Shown here: positions 41,401 through 52,899 of the stretch, one piece after another
Numbering within the stretch: the first letter of the stretch is position 1
Layout: the number at the start of each line of letters is the position of its first letter
Source: Acanthornis magna
Lineage: Eukaryota; Chordata; Aves; Passeriformes; Acanthizidae
Reading direction: 5' to 3'
Assembly: GCA_036785705.1 (NCBI GenBank)
Contig: JAWUZG010000332.1
Coordinates: forward strand, 4,030,001-4,094,000
Length of the DNA: 64,000 bases
Notes under the pieces: model-generated
What the model was told of the DNA's origin: nothing
The model's input: the letters and a program-made list of their open reading frames with translations, nothing else
The model's database searches: none
Position numbers and translations under genes: made by a program

Positions 41401-44270
41401 CTTTGAAACCAGACCCGGCTTTTCTGTGCCGTTCTCTAACCGCTGAACTGCACTAAAGAGGTGAGAAGGACACGAAGGCAAATCCGACAATGAGAGTTCG
41501 GGACTCGCCTGCTCTTCAGGAGGAGACGGGCTTTTCTTTCCCTTCGTGGAAGGAGACAATCGCGCTGAGCTGGCTGATGTGGAGCTGCTGTGCGGTACTT
41601 TCCATCGCGGGATGGTAGAGCTGGAAGTGTCCTGTATCACGGCAGCGATTCTGTCGGAGGTGCCGCTTTTCCCTCTCTTGCCGATTCTCTGTTTCTTGTC
41701 TAAAAGTGTAACTGAAGTCATGTCTGATTTCAGCGGGAGTCCAAATAGAGCGTTCCGAACACCTCTCGAAAAGTCTGTGTGTCTCTCCACTGTCTAAAGA
41801 ACGTTTTGACTTGCGTTTGCCACTGGGCTGTACTTGCTTTTTTAAGAGTCCGACAGTCAGTCCGTGAGCTCTGACGGATGAACGGAACTTGGGATGTCCA
41901 AACACGTGGTTACTATTTTGCAGTAGTTTAACTAGGCTTTCATCCCTTCCTGCCTAATGAAGGAGGCTCAGAGTAACGCTCAGGCACTTGATGGGCTTTC
42001 AGAGTGTGAAGGTGAGTAGTTTATACTGATTTCTCCTACAGATTTTTGATGTACATCACCACTCCTCACGTCTTGCTGCTTAATCAGAAGCACTGGGCAT
42101 GCTCTGAGACTGACCAAAGTTGAAATAGCTAAACTAAGCCTTCCACTGACTTGAGCGCTTTTTGCAGGATCATTTCAGCTTTTGCTTGTGACCTTTGTGG
42201 GTTCTCGTTATAGATACAGGTGGTATAAAAGGCACTTAGTAGTGCAATGCTACAATGCCTAAGTATTTGGCAATGCCACCCACTGCTCCTGGATGTCAAC
42301 AGAATGTGGGAATCTCACATGGACTCGATTCAAGTAAGCAAGAAACAACTCTTCCTGTCGGTGATCCTGGATTTTTTGACTGTTTCTTAGCATATAGAAA
42401 CACTTTTATCTCTAGCTAAACTCAGATATTTGGCATTGTGGGACCATTTACGGAAGCTTCTACTTGGTGGATATGAAAACGATACAGACAACTGTTCAGA
42501 CCACAGGAAAAGGGACACCGTGTCCTGTGTCCTCGATGTCAGTGCTTGTTATCTCATTAACAGCTGTTTTGCTGTTTTAAGACATCCTACTACATTTTAC
42601 ATACAGCAATCTTAACTTAGTACGGCTCTTAAGGTGCTTGTCAATCAAATTTGCTGACATCGGTATTACATTTTCATCTCCATGAATAGGCATGAAATAT
42701 TTCTCCGGAAAAGACCTACTTATTCCAGGTAAGTGAATTAATTTAGCAAGCAGGTAAGTGAGGGGGGACCCCAATCAACCAAAACAAACTCACCACAAAA
42801 ACAAAAACCAAACAAATACCCCAAAACCAACGCAAAACATAACCAAACAAAAAAACCCAAACAAAAGAAAAAACCCAAGCCAAAAGCCAAAATCTGTCCT
42901 GTTTAAACACCTCTCATCCTGGATTCACATGGAGCAAACATGATTGATTTATTGATAGAAGATCATCCCCAGCATTTCTTCCTATCCGCACGTCAAGACA
43001 GTGATCTCTACCCGAATCTTTATTTCCTTTTGCTGCAAAATGTAAAACAAACTGCCAGAAAACTCCAGGAAACTCAAGAATTCGAGAACGTCTCCAGATC
43101 AACTTGGCAAAAGTTGTGCTGTGCAGGATCTTTCTCACCAGTCCTCTATTATAAAAAAGATCAATTCTGTTGCCTGCACCTGGAAGAAGTTAATAAATGT
43201 GGCTCTTCTTAGTAGGATGGATTCGGCTGTGTCTGTTTAGCTGTGGTCTATGGTAATGAGAGTATGAATTTGCACACCTAATCCACGGAAGAGAAGGAAA
43301 AAACCTGTGCGGGTGTTAGGAATGAGAAAAGGATGTGCTAATGGGTTTAATAAACCCAAGTCCTCGGCAGCAGCAGTGCCTGCCAGAGGCTCCTTTTGCT
43401 GTTTACCGTGGGCATCTCTGCTCGAGATAAGTGCTGGAGAGGAAGACCACTCTTTATCTTCAAAGCCTAGTTCCACCAGGATCTGGGATATGAAACGTTA
43501 ACTGTCTAAATGTCTTCCTCGGAGAGAAAACGCTGTCGCTGGTTGGGATAAGGAAATGCAGGTAAGTTACAAAGACGCAGTAGGAAGCGTTCATCTTTGC
43601 ATTGATGGCATAGGCCGGACAAAAATGGCATCAGGGATGGATCTGGAATCAAGACATCATTAATGTCCACAGAAAGCCTGACTGCTTTCTGCAGCAGGTT
43701 TCCATATGAACCAGCGGCACCACAGAGATCAGTAAAGCAGGAGCACAAAAAGGTCAGTAGCACAATTGTATTTAATAACGTTTTGAATCGTCGTTTGTGT
43801 ACAGAAGCTACAGATATAACGGTAGAAGTATCCTTAGTCCTCCTGAGGGAAGTGCTGTGGCCATGGGGCTGCTGCCTGCAGGGCCCAGGGGCAGGCAATG
43901 AATGTGAGCAGGGGCAGAGGAGAGCTCTGTGGGCATGTGGAGGATTTTATCCTGAAGCTTCAAATAGTGGTAGAAAATCCTCCCACAGCCACGCAACCAG
44001 CTTTGCCGAGATGGAGAAGGGGAGACTGTAACATCTTCTCTTTTCATCTCATTAATGAGGCATGTTGTTGTGGGGTGGCAGTGTCTGCGTACTGTGGCAG
44101 TGATCCTTCCCTCTGAGTGGCACAAAGTAGGGATTGGAGATTTGTCACAGGGAGGCTGAATTTGAGTAAGAGTCTTCCCTAAGGGAAGGAGATGCTGTGT
44201 AGCACACGGGCTGTGTCATTGGTGGCATGGAATGTCTGCCTAGCTGGGGATCTCTGCCCCTGCATACAGA
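41400..44270. other. Noncoding interval before the alpha array
   Basis: No recognisable gene. Holds an A/C-rich low-complexity run at about 42775-42900 (CAAAAC/CCAAAA-type). A higher-complexity block at 43590-43760 is open on the minus strand but matches no family I recognise. Confidence 0.5.
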
Positions 44271-45205
44271 GGTTCTTGGTGTATCCTGGCAGAGTTTGTC
44301 TGCCAGAAAGGAAAAGCAAGAGCTTGACACTCATCATACAGGTGGAAAAGGAGACTGTAAGAACAACTCTTCATCCAGCTATATGGATAGCCTACAGGAG
44401 CTGTGGTGGTCCCGTGCTTTTTTCAGAATTCTTGGAGGATTGGTGTGCTGGGCTGTGATGGGTTTGAATCTCTGAAGAAAAGACTCCTCTGGTTTTTTTT
44501 GTGTAATCGAACCCTTTTTGCACAGATGTCAAAGTATCCAGGGGTTGGACTATTTTATCAGAGGGTGGTAGATCCTCTTCACTGAGATGATGGGTTGAAG
44601 AGTGTGCGCTCCTTCCAGAGGGGAGGGAAGGGATGGAGAAGGGACAGTCTGTCTTGCATAAACTGCAGAAAAGCAGAAAGTTTGTTCCTCATGCGAAGAG
44701 ATGGAAACGAGCGGGGAAGGGGAAGGGGAGCTCTGGCCAAAAGGCATGTCCGTAGTCCATGTCGAGAGTAATGTAATCATATGAAAAATTAGTTAAAGAG
44801 ACAAAGGAGAGGCAAAAAGAGAATAAGACAGGGAATGAGGGAAACAGAAGACTGTGAGAAAGAAGGAAGAAACAACGCAGGAAAAAAACAAGCAAAGAAG
44901 AATGAAGCAATAAATGCAAAGAGAGAGAAAAGAAGAAACCATAAACTATTTTAGTGGCATGTCATTGATGGTATCACTGTACACAGAAAGAAAGGAAGGT
45001 GAGCAAGGAAGAAAAAAAGGAAGCAAAGATTATAAGGAAAAGAAGATAGGTTGAAACCATTAATTTGATGACAAGGGTGCACCAAATATATAGCAGAAGA
45101 ATACAGGAAAAAAGGAGAAAGCCAAGAACGAAAATATATCAGTAGATTACAAAGAAGAAAGGACGGAGAGAGGCAGACAAGATGACAGACACCCACGGAC
45201 ATTAC

Positions 45206-45344
45206 CTCGAGAAGCGGAACAGAACTGGTCCCTAAGAGCATACGCCTTGATGAGTGCACTGCATCCGGCGCTGATGTCCCGCAATTAAAGCTGATCGCTC
45301 CGGTTTTGATGATCTCCACCGAGGCGCCGGAGACAGCTATCGAT
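45206..45344 (-). other. Exon-like island on the minus strand, copy 1
   Basis: GC-rich, moderately CpG-rich island inside a purine-rich tract. Read on the minus strand it is preceded by ...CTCCACTGGTAG (acceptor-like) and followed by GTAATG (donor-like). It is open in one frame (GRSIAVSGASVEIIKTG…). Homologous to the 52.8-kb island: both contain TCTCCGGCGCC and GCTCTTAGGGACCA. The encoded peptide resembles nothing I know. Could be an internal exon of an antisense transcript or a regulatory element. Confidence 0.4.
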
Positions 45345-45646
45345 CTACCAGTGGAGATAATGAACAGGGAGGGATCGAAAGAGAAGGGAAAGGGGAGTAA
45401 ACGGTAAGCCATGATACGGCAAGTACGAAAATGACAACAAAGAAAGAAAAAAGGGAAGTAATACACAAAGAAAAAAACCTAGAAGAGATAACTGAGGAAA
45501 TAAAGGCGGCTAAAGAAGAAAGAGAAAGGAAGAAGGAAAGACAAAAGAGACAAAGAAAACAAATTGGAGTACAATAGGAAGAAATGTCAGAGATGGCCAT
45601 AACGGGGCGGAGGCGCGGGCGATGTCGCGGAGCGTGTGAGGCGGCG

Positions 45647-45672
45647 GAGCAGCGCACGGTGTCGCTGCAGGC
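45647..45672 (+). promoter_or_regulatory. Candidate CSE/CTCF promoter element, alpha exon 1
   Basis: GAGCAGCGCACGGTGTCGCT core, about 190 bp before the ATG. That is the usual place of the conserved sequence element (with its CGCT box) in clustered protocadherin promoters, which CTCF binds. It is repeated almost unchanged before exons 2 and 3. Assigned by position, repetition and the CGCT core. Confidence 0.4.
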
Positions 45673-45859
45673 TCAGCAACGGCGTCTCGGCGTCTCAGCG
45701 GCTCCGCCCCGGTGCGGCGGAGAGCCCGGCTGTGAGCGCGGGGGGGCGGCGCGGGCCGGGCAGCAGAACCGGTGAGTCCGGGCGGCGGCGGAGAGCCTTG
45801 CGGGGCCCGGGCGGGGGCCAGAGGCAACAGCCACAGCGACAGCAGCGGCGGCAGCAGCG

Positions 45860-48376
45860 ATGGGCGAGGGTTGGTGTCCGGTGGTGGTGCAGGTGCTGGT
45901 GCTGCAGGCGGCCTGGGCGCTGGCGGGCGGGCAGGTGCGCTACTCGGTGCCGGAGGAAGCCAAGGCCGGCACGGTGGTGGGGCGTCTGGCGCAGGACCTG
46001 GGCCTGGAGGCGGGCGAGGCGGAGGCGCGGCGGCTGCGGCTGGTGGCGCAGGGCCGGCGGGCGAGCGTGGAGGTGAGCGGGGCGAGCGGCGCGCTGCTGG
46101 TGAGCTCGCGGCTCGACCGGGAGGAGCTGTGCGGCAAGAGCGCGCCGTGCGCGCTGCGGCTGGAGGTGCTGGTGGAGCGGCCGCTGCGCGTCTTCCACGT
46201 GGAGCTGGAGGTCACCGACATCAACGACAATGCCCCCATCTTCCCCGCCGCCCGAAAAAATCTCAGTTTATCGGAGAATTCCCCTCCCGGGTCTCGTTTC
46301 CCCCTGGAGGGCGCGTCGGATGCAGATATCGGAGCAAACGCTCAGCTCTCCTATACACTCAGTTACAGCGAGCACTTCTCTCTGGACTTGCAAAAAATCG
46401 AGGAGGACGGTGAGTCCTTGTTCCTGGTGCTCAGAAAGTCTCTGGACCGCGAGACGATGCCCGTGCAAAGGTTGGTGCTGACGGCGACTGACGGGGGCCG
46501 GCCGTCTCTGACAGGGACATTGGAGCTGATGATCTCGGTGCTGGACGTGAACGATAACCCGCCCCAGTTCAACCAGCCTGTGTATAAAGTGCAGCTGCCC
46601 GAAGACGCAGAACTCGGCACATTGGTGGTCAAACTAAATGCCACGGATTTGGATGAGGGGACGAACAGTAATGTCTCCTATTCGCTCCAGATCCTATTCC
46701 CGCAGGGTGGAAGAGACGTTTTCAGAACGGACAGTAATAGCGGAGAGATACGTCTTGCGGGTGACTTAGATTATGAGGATGTAAGTCTCTATCGCCTGCA
46801 AGTGGACGCAACAGATAAGGGAACGCCCCCGCTGTCGGGTCACTGCAAGTTGTTGGTGGAGGTGGTGGACGTGAACGACAACGCGCCGGAGGTGTGGGTG
46901 ACGTCGCTGTCGGTGCCGGTGCCGGAGGACGCGTCGGTGGGGACGGTGGTGGCACTGCTGAGCGTGTCGGACCGGGACTCGGGGGCGAACGGTCGCGTGC
47001 GGTGCTGGGTGTGGCCGGCGTCGCCGTTCGGTCTGGAGGCGACATTCGCGGGCTCGTACTCGCTGGTGCTGCGCGAGGCGCTGGACCGGGAGCGCGTGTC
47101 GGAGTACGAGGTGGAGGTGCGTGCGGAGGACGGCGGAGCGCCGCCGCTGCGCGCCAGCCGCGGGGTGCGCGTGCCGGTGTCGGACGTGAACGACAACGCG
47201 CCGGCGTTCGCGCAGGCGGTGTACACGGTGCTGGCGCGGGAGAACAACGCGGCGGGCGCGGAGCTGGCGCGGCTGTGGGCGCGGGACCCGGACGAGGCGG
47301 GCAACGGGCGCGTGAGCTACTCGGTGTGGGAGGGCGGCGTGGCCGAGGCCGCGGGCTCCTTGTCGTCGTCGTCGGGAGGTGGCGTGTGGCGTGCGGCGTC
47401 GAGCTACGTGTCGGTGGACGCGGAGAGCGGGCGTCTGTGGGCGCTGCAGCCCTTGGACTACGAGGAGCTGCAGGTGCTGCAGTTCGAGGTGCGTGCGGTG
47501 GACGCGGGGGAGCCGCCGCTGTGCGGCAACGCCACGGTGCAGCTCTTCGTGCTGGACGAGAACGACAACGCGCCGGCGCTGCTGCCGCCCGCGGGCTCGG
47601 GGCCGGAGGCGGGCGCCGTGGCGGCCGAGGCTCCGGCGGCGGTAGCGGCGGGGGTATCGGGGGCGGTGTCGGGCACGCTGTGGGCGTGGGCGGCATGGGG
47701 GGCGCCGGCGGGGCAGGTGGTGGCGAAGATCCGCGCGGTGGACGCCGACTCGGGCTACAACGCGTGGCTGCGCTACGAGCTGTGGGAGCCGCGGGGCAAG
47801 GGCCCGTTCCGCGTGGGGCTCTACAGCGGCGAGGTGAGCACGGCGCGGGCGCTCGAGGAGGCGGACGGCCCTCGCCAGCGGCTGGTGATCGTGGTGCGCG
47901 ACCACGGCGAGCCGGCGCGCTCGGCCACGGCCACGCTCAGCGTGTCGCTGGTGGAGGCGGCCGAGGCGGCGCTGGCCGCGGGATCCTCGTCGTCGTCGTC
48001 GTCGTCGTTGTTGTCGGGGCTGCGTCCGGCGTCGGGCGCGGAGAGCGGCTCAGGTGCGGCGAGTGCGGCGACGAACGTGTGGCTGGTGGTGGCCATCTGC
48101 GCCGTGTCGAGCCTGTTCCTGCTGGCCGTGGTGCTGTACGCGGCGTCGCGCTGGGCGCCGCGGGCGGCCGTGCTCTCGGGGCCCGGGCCCACGACGCTCG
48201 TGTGCGCCAGCGAAGTGGGCAGCTGGTCGTACTCGCAGCGCCACAGCCGGAGCCTGTGCGTGGCGGACGGCGCGGGCAAGAGCGACCTCATGGTTTTCAG
48301 CCCCAACTTCCCTCCGCCTCCGCCCGGCCCTGCGGCCAAGGACACGCAGCCGGAGCCGTCTGCTCTCCTGGACACG
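45860..48376 (+). CDS. PCDHA: Protocadherin-alpha variable exon 1
   Basis: One of the alternative first exons of the protocadherin-alpha cluster: neuronal surface cadherin, 839 codons here. The constant tail lies beyond the window. Signal peptide 1-24 (VVVQVLVLQAAWALAGG|Q). Six EC repeats with linkers DINDNAP (120), DVNDNPP (229), DVNDNAP (337), DVNDNAP (442) and DENDNAP (566); EC1 has Cys-X5-Cys (CGKSAPC). A poly-Ser run precedes the membrane span (about 740-762, VWLVVAICAVSSLFLLAVV). The cytoplasmic CASEVGSWSYSQ and DLMVFSPNF are alpha signatures. The exon ends in phase 0 at GACACG|GTCAGT; the open frame runs on 48 codons into the intron, to 48523. EC1 and EC4-to-end are identical to exon 2, whereas EC2-EC3 differ. 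Confidence 0.93.
47986..48005 (+). repeat. TCG triplet run coding poly-serine
   Basis: Tandem TCG codons just before the membrane span of exon 1, repeated in exon 2 and shortened by two codons in exon 3. This is a slippage-prone coding triplet repeat in a juxtamembrane linker. Confidence 0.85.
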
Positions 48377-51300
48377 GTCAGTGACCCTCCCTTTCCCATC
48401 TCTACTTATTCTCCCCCTCTTCTGTCCCTTCTCGCTCGCCCCCTGGGCGCGCCCTTTTGGGATTCAGAGTCAGTTCCCTCGGTTGGAGGGTGGTGGGTGC
48501 TTGGCGGGTGCTTAAAGAATTGAAAGGCGCCTTTGTACCTGCCGCCTCGTGCTTTTTTTATCCCCACGGCTCTTGCTGATGGGCAGGAAGGCCTTTGCCG
48601 AAGTGAAATTGTAGAGGTACCCCTTTGACGTTCCGTTCCGGAGCTGAGATTTTCTCTGTGGATATGAAGCCTTCTCCCCTAAGATTTAATCACTGCTCGA
48701 TGCGATGAAAACTCGGTGTCAAGCTTTGCACACAATGCTCTTGCTTACTGCTATGTAGAGTTTCCACCCGGGCTTAGTGGTGGAGTGCAAAACAAGGAGG
48801 CTGTGCTGTGCTATGCTATCAGTCCCCCAGGCAGTATGTACTGCCCTGTTGCCTTTGCTGACTGCTGACAGTGCTGGTATGACATGTGGTTTCTTCTCTA
48901 TCCTCATCTTCTGTCATTTTCCTCTAAAAGAGATGTGAGGTGAAGATTTGGACTTCCGGTCTAATGTATTTTCAAACTGCATAGCGTAGTTTCTCCATTT
49001 CATTTGGTCCAACAGAGTCATTGGGAATACTGGAAAGACCTTATGGAGCTTTAGTGGGGTTTTAGTTTGTTGATTTGTGGTTTTTTGTTGTTGATTTTGT
49101 TGGGTTTTTTTGTTTTCCCACAGTTTTTGTTAGCTCTCGTTGTGAACTTGCCTTTGTGACTGGACAGGAGGCTATATGTACACTGACCTGTATTGACAGT
49201 TTTTCAATTTCTCCTATACAGTAGATGTAATTTGCTACATTGCTGTGCTTGTCAGCATGTGGATTGCTCTCTCTGTCTCTCTCTCTGACACGACTGCCCA
49301 TTTCCATGAGATCTGTCCTGACCTGAGCTCTCTAGAGAGTATTACTCTCAGGTCTGTAGCATTTGCCCCTGGAATTTCTGACCTCAAGGTGCAGCTGCAG
49401 AGAGTCTGATACACACACTACTTGGGATGCCACCTATGTTGTGTCGACAGTGTTCCGATTGCTGGGAAGGGTGAGCAAAAGTGAAATTGAGCCTTGGGAT
49501 GGGAATTTGTGATGTCACAGAAGTGAATATGGTTGTGGCACTAAGTAGAGCCTGACTACGTGGTGATGTGAAAGACGACCTTGTGCAATGGGAAGACTTG
49601 TCTGGAGGAACTGGAAATCTGTGGGGAGACCACAGGCCATGTCATAAGGAAAGCAGAATGGGAGATGGGAAATGATGCTTTTTTCTGAGGAATACAGGTT
49701 GCAGACTGAGGAATGGAGGATGCCTACAGAAAAGCAGGAGGCAAGATGGGCACAGAGTGTTTCTGCCCAGGATCCTTTCCCAGGTACCAAGGGTCTGTGG
49801 CTGGAGGCCTTCAGGATCTTGAGATAATATGTGGTATTGAAATGGCCGTGAAACCCTTTGAGGTTATGAGTATCTCCTATCAGAGACAGTCCCTTGTGCT
49901 GCTACTGGCCTAACATATGGAATTTATTGGATAAGAGCTGATAACTTCCAGACGGATGAACATTTCTGCTGCTGTTTTGGGAATGTTGTTGTGGGAGGGC
50001 GGCACTCTAACTCGCTGTCTTTGTGTACTCCAGGATGTTTATAAAAGCTTCCACAGCTGTTGCCATGGTGTATCTGTGCTTCTCTTCAGACATGATTTTT
50101 AAGGGCAGTTGAGGGGGCGGGTGTTATCTTGTTGGTTCTTCCCCTACTTGTGCTCTTGCACAGTCAGTCTGGGTAGAGATGGTGTGTCCTGTTATCACAC
50201 AGCTCATTCTGGAGTCTGGATGTGCACACCAAACCTCCTCATCTACAGAGCAGCCCAGCTCTGGTTTTCTATTGTAGAAATTCTCCCACACAGTTAAATT
50301 TTTGACTATGTTTGGGCTTCGGTTTTTGGTGTGGTCTCTTGAAGGAGAAGATGTGTGGGGAGTCAGATCAGAATTGTTCAGGACTCTAATCAGAGAACCT
50401 TTAAGAACTCAGTTTGTATTTGAAATTGCTGAAAAGGCAGAAAGCACCATGGCATGTGGGAAAGGTCAAAGAGTCATAGAATAGATTTGCAGCACTCTAT
50501 ATAATACTCTTTGTGTTAGCTATTAGGGAAGGTGATGATTTGAATACATCATCGGGGAGGAAATAGAGAATATCTGCTTAGTTATGGAGATGCCAGTTCC
50601 CAGGGCACCAGATAGATGATTAGAGGAGAATATCTCAGGAAGGCTGCCACCACACAGTGCTACTCTCCTGGGATGCTGCCAGGACACCCAGAAGTTCTGC
50701 AAATCTTTGGGCACTGTTGTTGTTTTTGGTATTGCTGCTTGTGAAGACATCTGCCATGTGTGCCTTTAATTACTTGGGTTTGCTGTGGTATATTTTTGGT
50801 CAAAGAGAAGCTTTTGAAATTTGGATCATGCTGCTGAACCTCCTTTGAACCTTTTCCTCGTTACCTCTCTCTCCTCTTAGTCTTGCTAGACTGGTCTTGT
50901 TATTCAAGATCTTGCCAAAACTTGCATTTCGATACAGCAGAATGAGACCTTTTGTTTTATTCGCTTCTCTATCAAACTGCACATGATTTTGTTTTGTTGG
51001 TTTTGTTTGTTGTTTTATTTCCTGTCTTTCATTGGGAATGTGGCAGTTATTTGGGCTATTCCCCATCAGTGTGGGGGTGTCTGTTCTGCTCTCCTGAGCT
51101 AAGTTCCATCTAGAGAGAATATCTGTAGTTTACAGGTCTGCTGTTTTCTTCCCCTATGAGAAGTGCATAATGGGCACTGCACACTCTCCAGTTTTTGTGG
51201 AACATAAGTAATTTTTTCCTGTGCATCTTCCCCAGAAACAGTGATAGTGTTAAGAGCAACTATTCTTTAAAACCAACTTCCCTTCCCCAAAAATATTTCT

Positions 51301-52753
51301 TTTCTGAAGATGGAACCAGTTAAGAGGTAAGTCGTACACCAGAAGTGGATGTATTTGAGAGACAGGTGTGCTTTAGTTCCTGTTCAGTTGTGGCATCTTT
51401 TTGTTGAATCACCAAAATGTTCACCCAATTGGACCAACAAAGCACCTTTGCCTGGTCTCATTCCCTTTCTGATGTTTCCAGGCACAGCCTGAGTGCGTGA
51501 CAGCAAGCAGGGATGGAGGAGGGACCAAAATCCATTTCACTAAATAGATGTGTTGGAAGGTCAAGAGGATGTTCTTAGTGACAATGCTGTGGTGTTACCT
51601 TCATGACTTTTGTTTGACCGTGTGTCAAATGGATCATTCTAATGTGAGTGAAGGTTTTCCGTGGGGCCTAATGCTCTTATATATCAAGGTTCTTGGTGTG
51701 CTGTCTAGGCAGTGAGTGCCTGCCTGAAAGGAAGACAGGAACTTTGAACATCGAGGTGGAAAGTGAGTCAGGAAGGATCGATGTACATGAAGGGTCCTCA
51801 GGAGCTGTGTTTGCCCAGTTATTTTTCAGCATTCTTGGAGGATTGTTGTGCTGAAATGTCGTATTGAGTTCCTAAATGAGAAACTCTGCTGTGTTTGCAC
51901 TCTCTCAAGTCAGTTTACACAGATGTCCCAAAAGATCTGGCTGATGTTTCAGTGAGTGGTGAAACCTGTTCTGATGCAGTAGAACTGTTCTTTGCCATCT
52001 AACTGCCTTGCTGTGTTATTGCTGGGTCCTTGAGAAGACTGGAGGTTGAAGAGTGTAACCTTTCTCCTGAAGGGAGGGGAAGTTATCAGTGCATGGATGG
52101 CAAGTAAGTTGTGCCCTATCCACATGGATAGGAGGTGTCAGGAAGAGAAATGAGAACTCTGGCCCATGACATGTCCATGGTTTGTGCCAAGGATGCTGTA
52201 AGTATTTTTAAAATGTTTGTTAAAGGAAAGAATACACAGAAGATGTAAGTATTGAAGTAGAAAAGAAGGGGAGGCAATGACAAGAAAGAAGGAGAGGAAA
52301 GGAGAAGAGAAAGGAAGAAGGATGTAGAAAGAAGGGGATTAAATAAAAAGAAAGAAGGATGTGAAGGAAGAAGAAGAATGTTCAGAGAAGAACAATGAGA
52401 TACATTGCCAAAGAACACGTCCATTGTTCATTGCGAGGATTTGGAAAATATTTTAGTTAAGAAAAGAAAAGATCACAAGAGACAAGGTGGAAACAGAAGA
52501 TGAGAGAGGAAAAGACTTAGGACAGGGAGAAGCAGGAAAGAAAAGACATAGAGAAAGAACGAGAAAAGAAAAAGGAAAGATGGAAAATGGAATGGAAAAG
52601 AAGAAACACCAGAAGGAAATAATAATTTTTTTTTAAAAAAAGATAGGAGGAGCCTATGGGAAAAATATAAAACGACAACAAAAGTATGAAATGAGGAACA
52701 GAATGGAAACATAAAAAAGACGATAAGAGTTGACAAGCACGCAACGACCTTAC

Positions 52754-52899
52754 CTGTAGATATTGAGCGGAGTTGGTCCCTAAGAGCCTTGGTTAGAGGG
52801 CCGCTCTCCGGCAGTAATACCGCGTAATTGGCCCTGATGACTCCGACTTTGATGGTCCCCTCCGCGGCGCCGGAGAAAACTGGCAACCTTCCAGCTTGG
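52754..52899 (-). other. Exon-like island on the minus strand, copy 2
   Basis: 146-bp GC-rich island within purine-rich DNA. On the minus strand it has a strong pyrimidine tract and acceptor (CCTCCTCTATCCTTTAG|CC) and a strong donor (CTACAG|GTAAGG), so it looks like a complete internal exon. One frame is open throughout (QAGRLPVFSGAAEGTIKVGV…, 48 codons), but I recognise no family. Lies about 540 bp upstream of the exon 2 start codon, antisense to it. Confidence 0.5.

Larger units (their letters stand above)
44271..45859 (+). promoter_or_regulatory. 5' region of alpha variable exon 1
   Basis: Diverged homologue of 51697-53435. Shared landmarks in order: GGTTCTTGGTGT, CAGGAGCTGTG, ATTCTTGGAGGATTG, GGTTGAAGAGTGT, a purine-rich tract, a GC-rich island, another purine-rich tract, then a CpG-rich 5' UTR. 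This shows an older tandem duplication of a promoter-plus-exon unit. Confidence 0.7.

Noticed and set aside
43506..43898. 130-codon minus frame (…LSVDINDVLIPDPSL…) as a possible gene
   Set aside because: DINDV looks like a cadherin linker at first glance, but no other cadherin features surround it and the frame lacks a supported exon structure.
46894..48384. Long +2-frame frames (Gly/Arg/Ala-rich, about 495 codons) and long minus frames over the alpha exons
   Set aside because: They are by-products of extreme GC3 codon use, low in complexity, and lack cadherin or other motifs.
49060..49120. T/G-rich run as a transposon tail
   Set aside because: Low complexity only; no flanking target duplication or element body recognised.
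50471..50490. AGTCATAGAATAG as a CR1 end
   Set aside because: Too short, and not joined to other CR1 blocks.
52473..52753. Minus frame of 137 residues running past the exon-like island into Phe/Leu/Ser-rich sequence
   Set aside because: The part after the donor is translated purine/pyrimidine tract (low complexity). Only the island itself is of interest.
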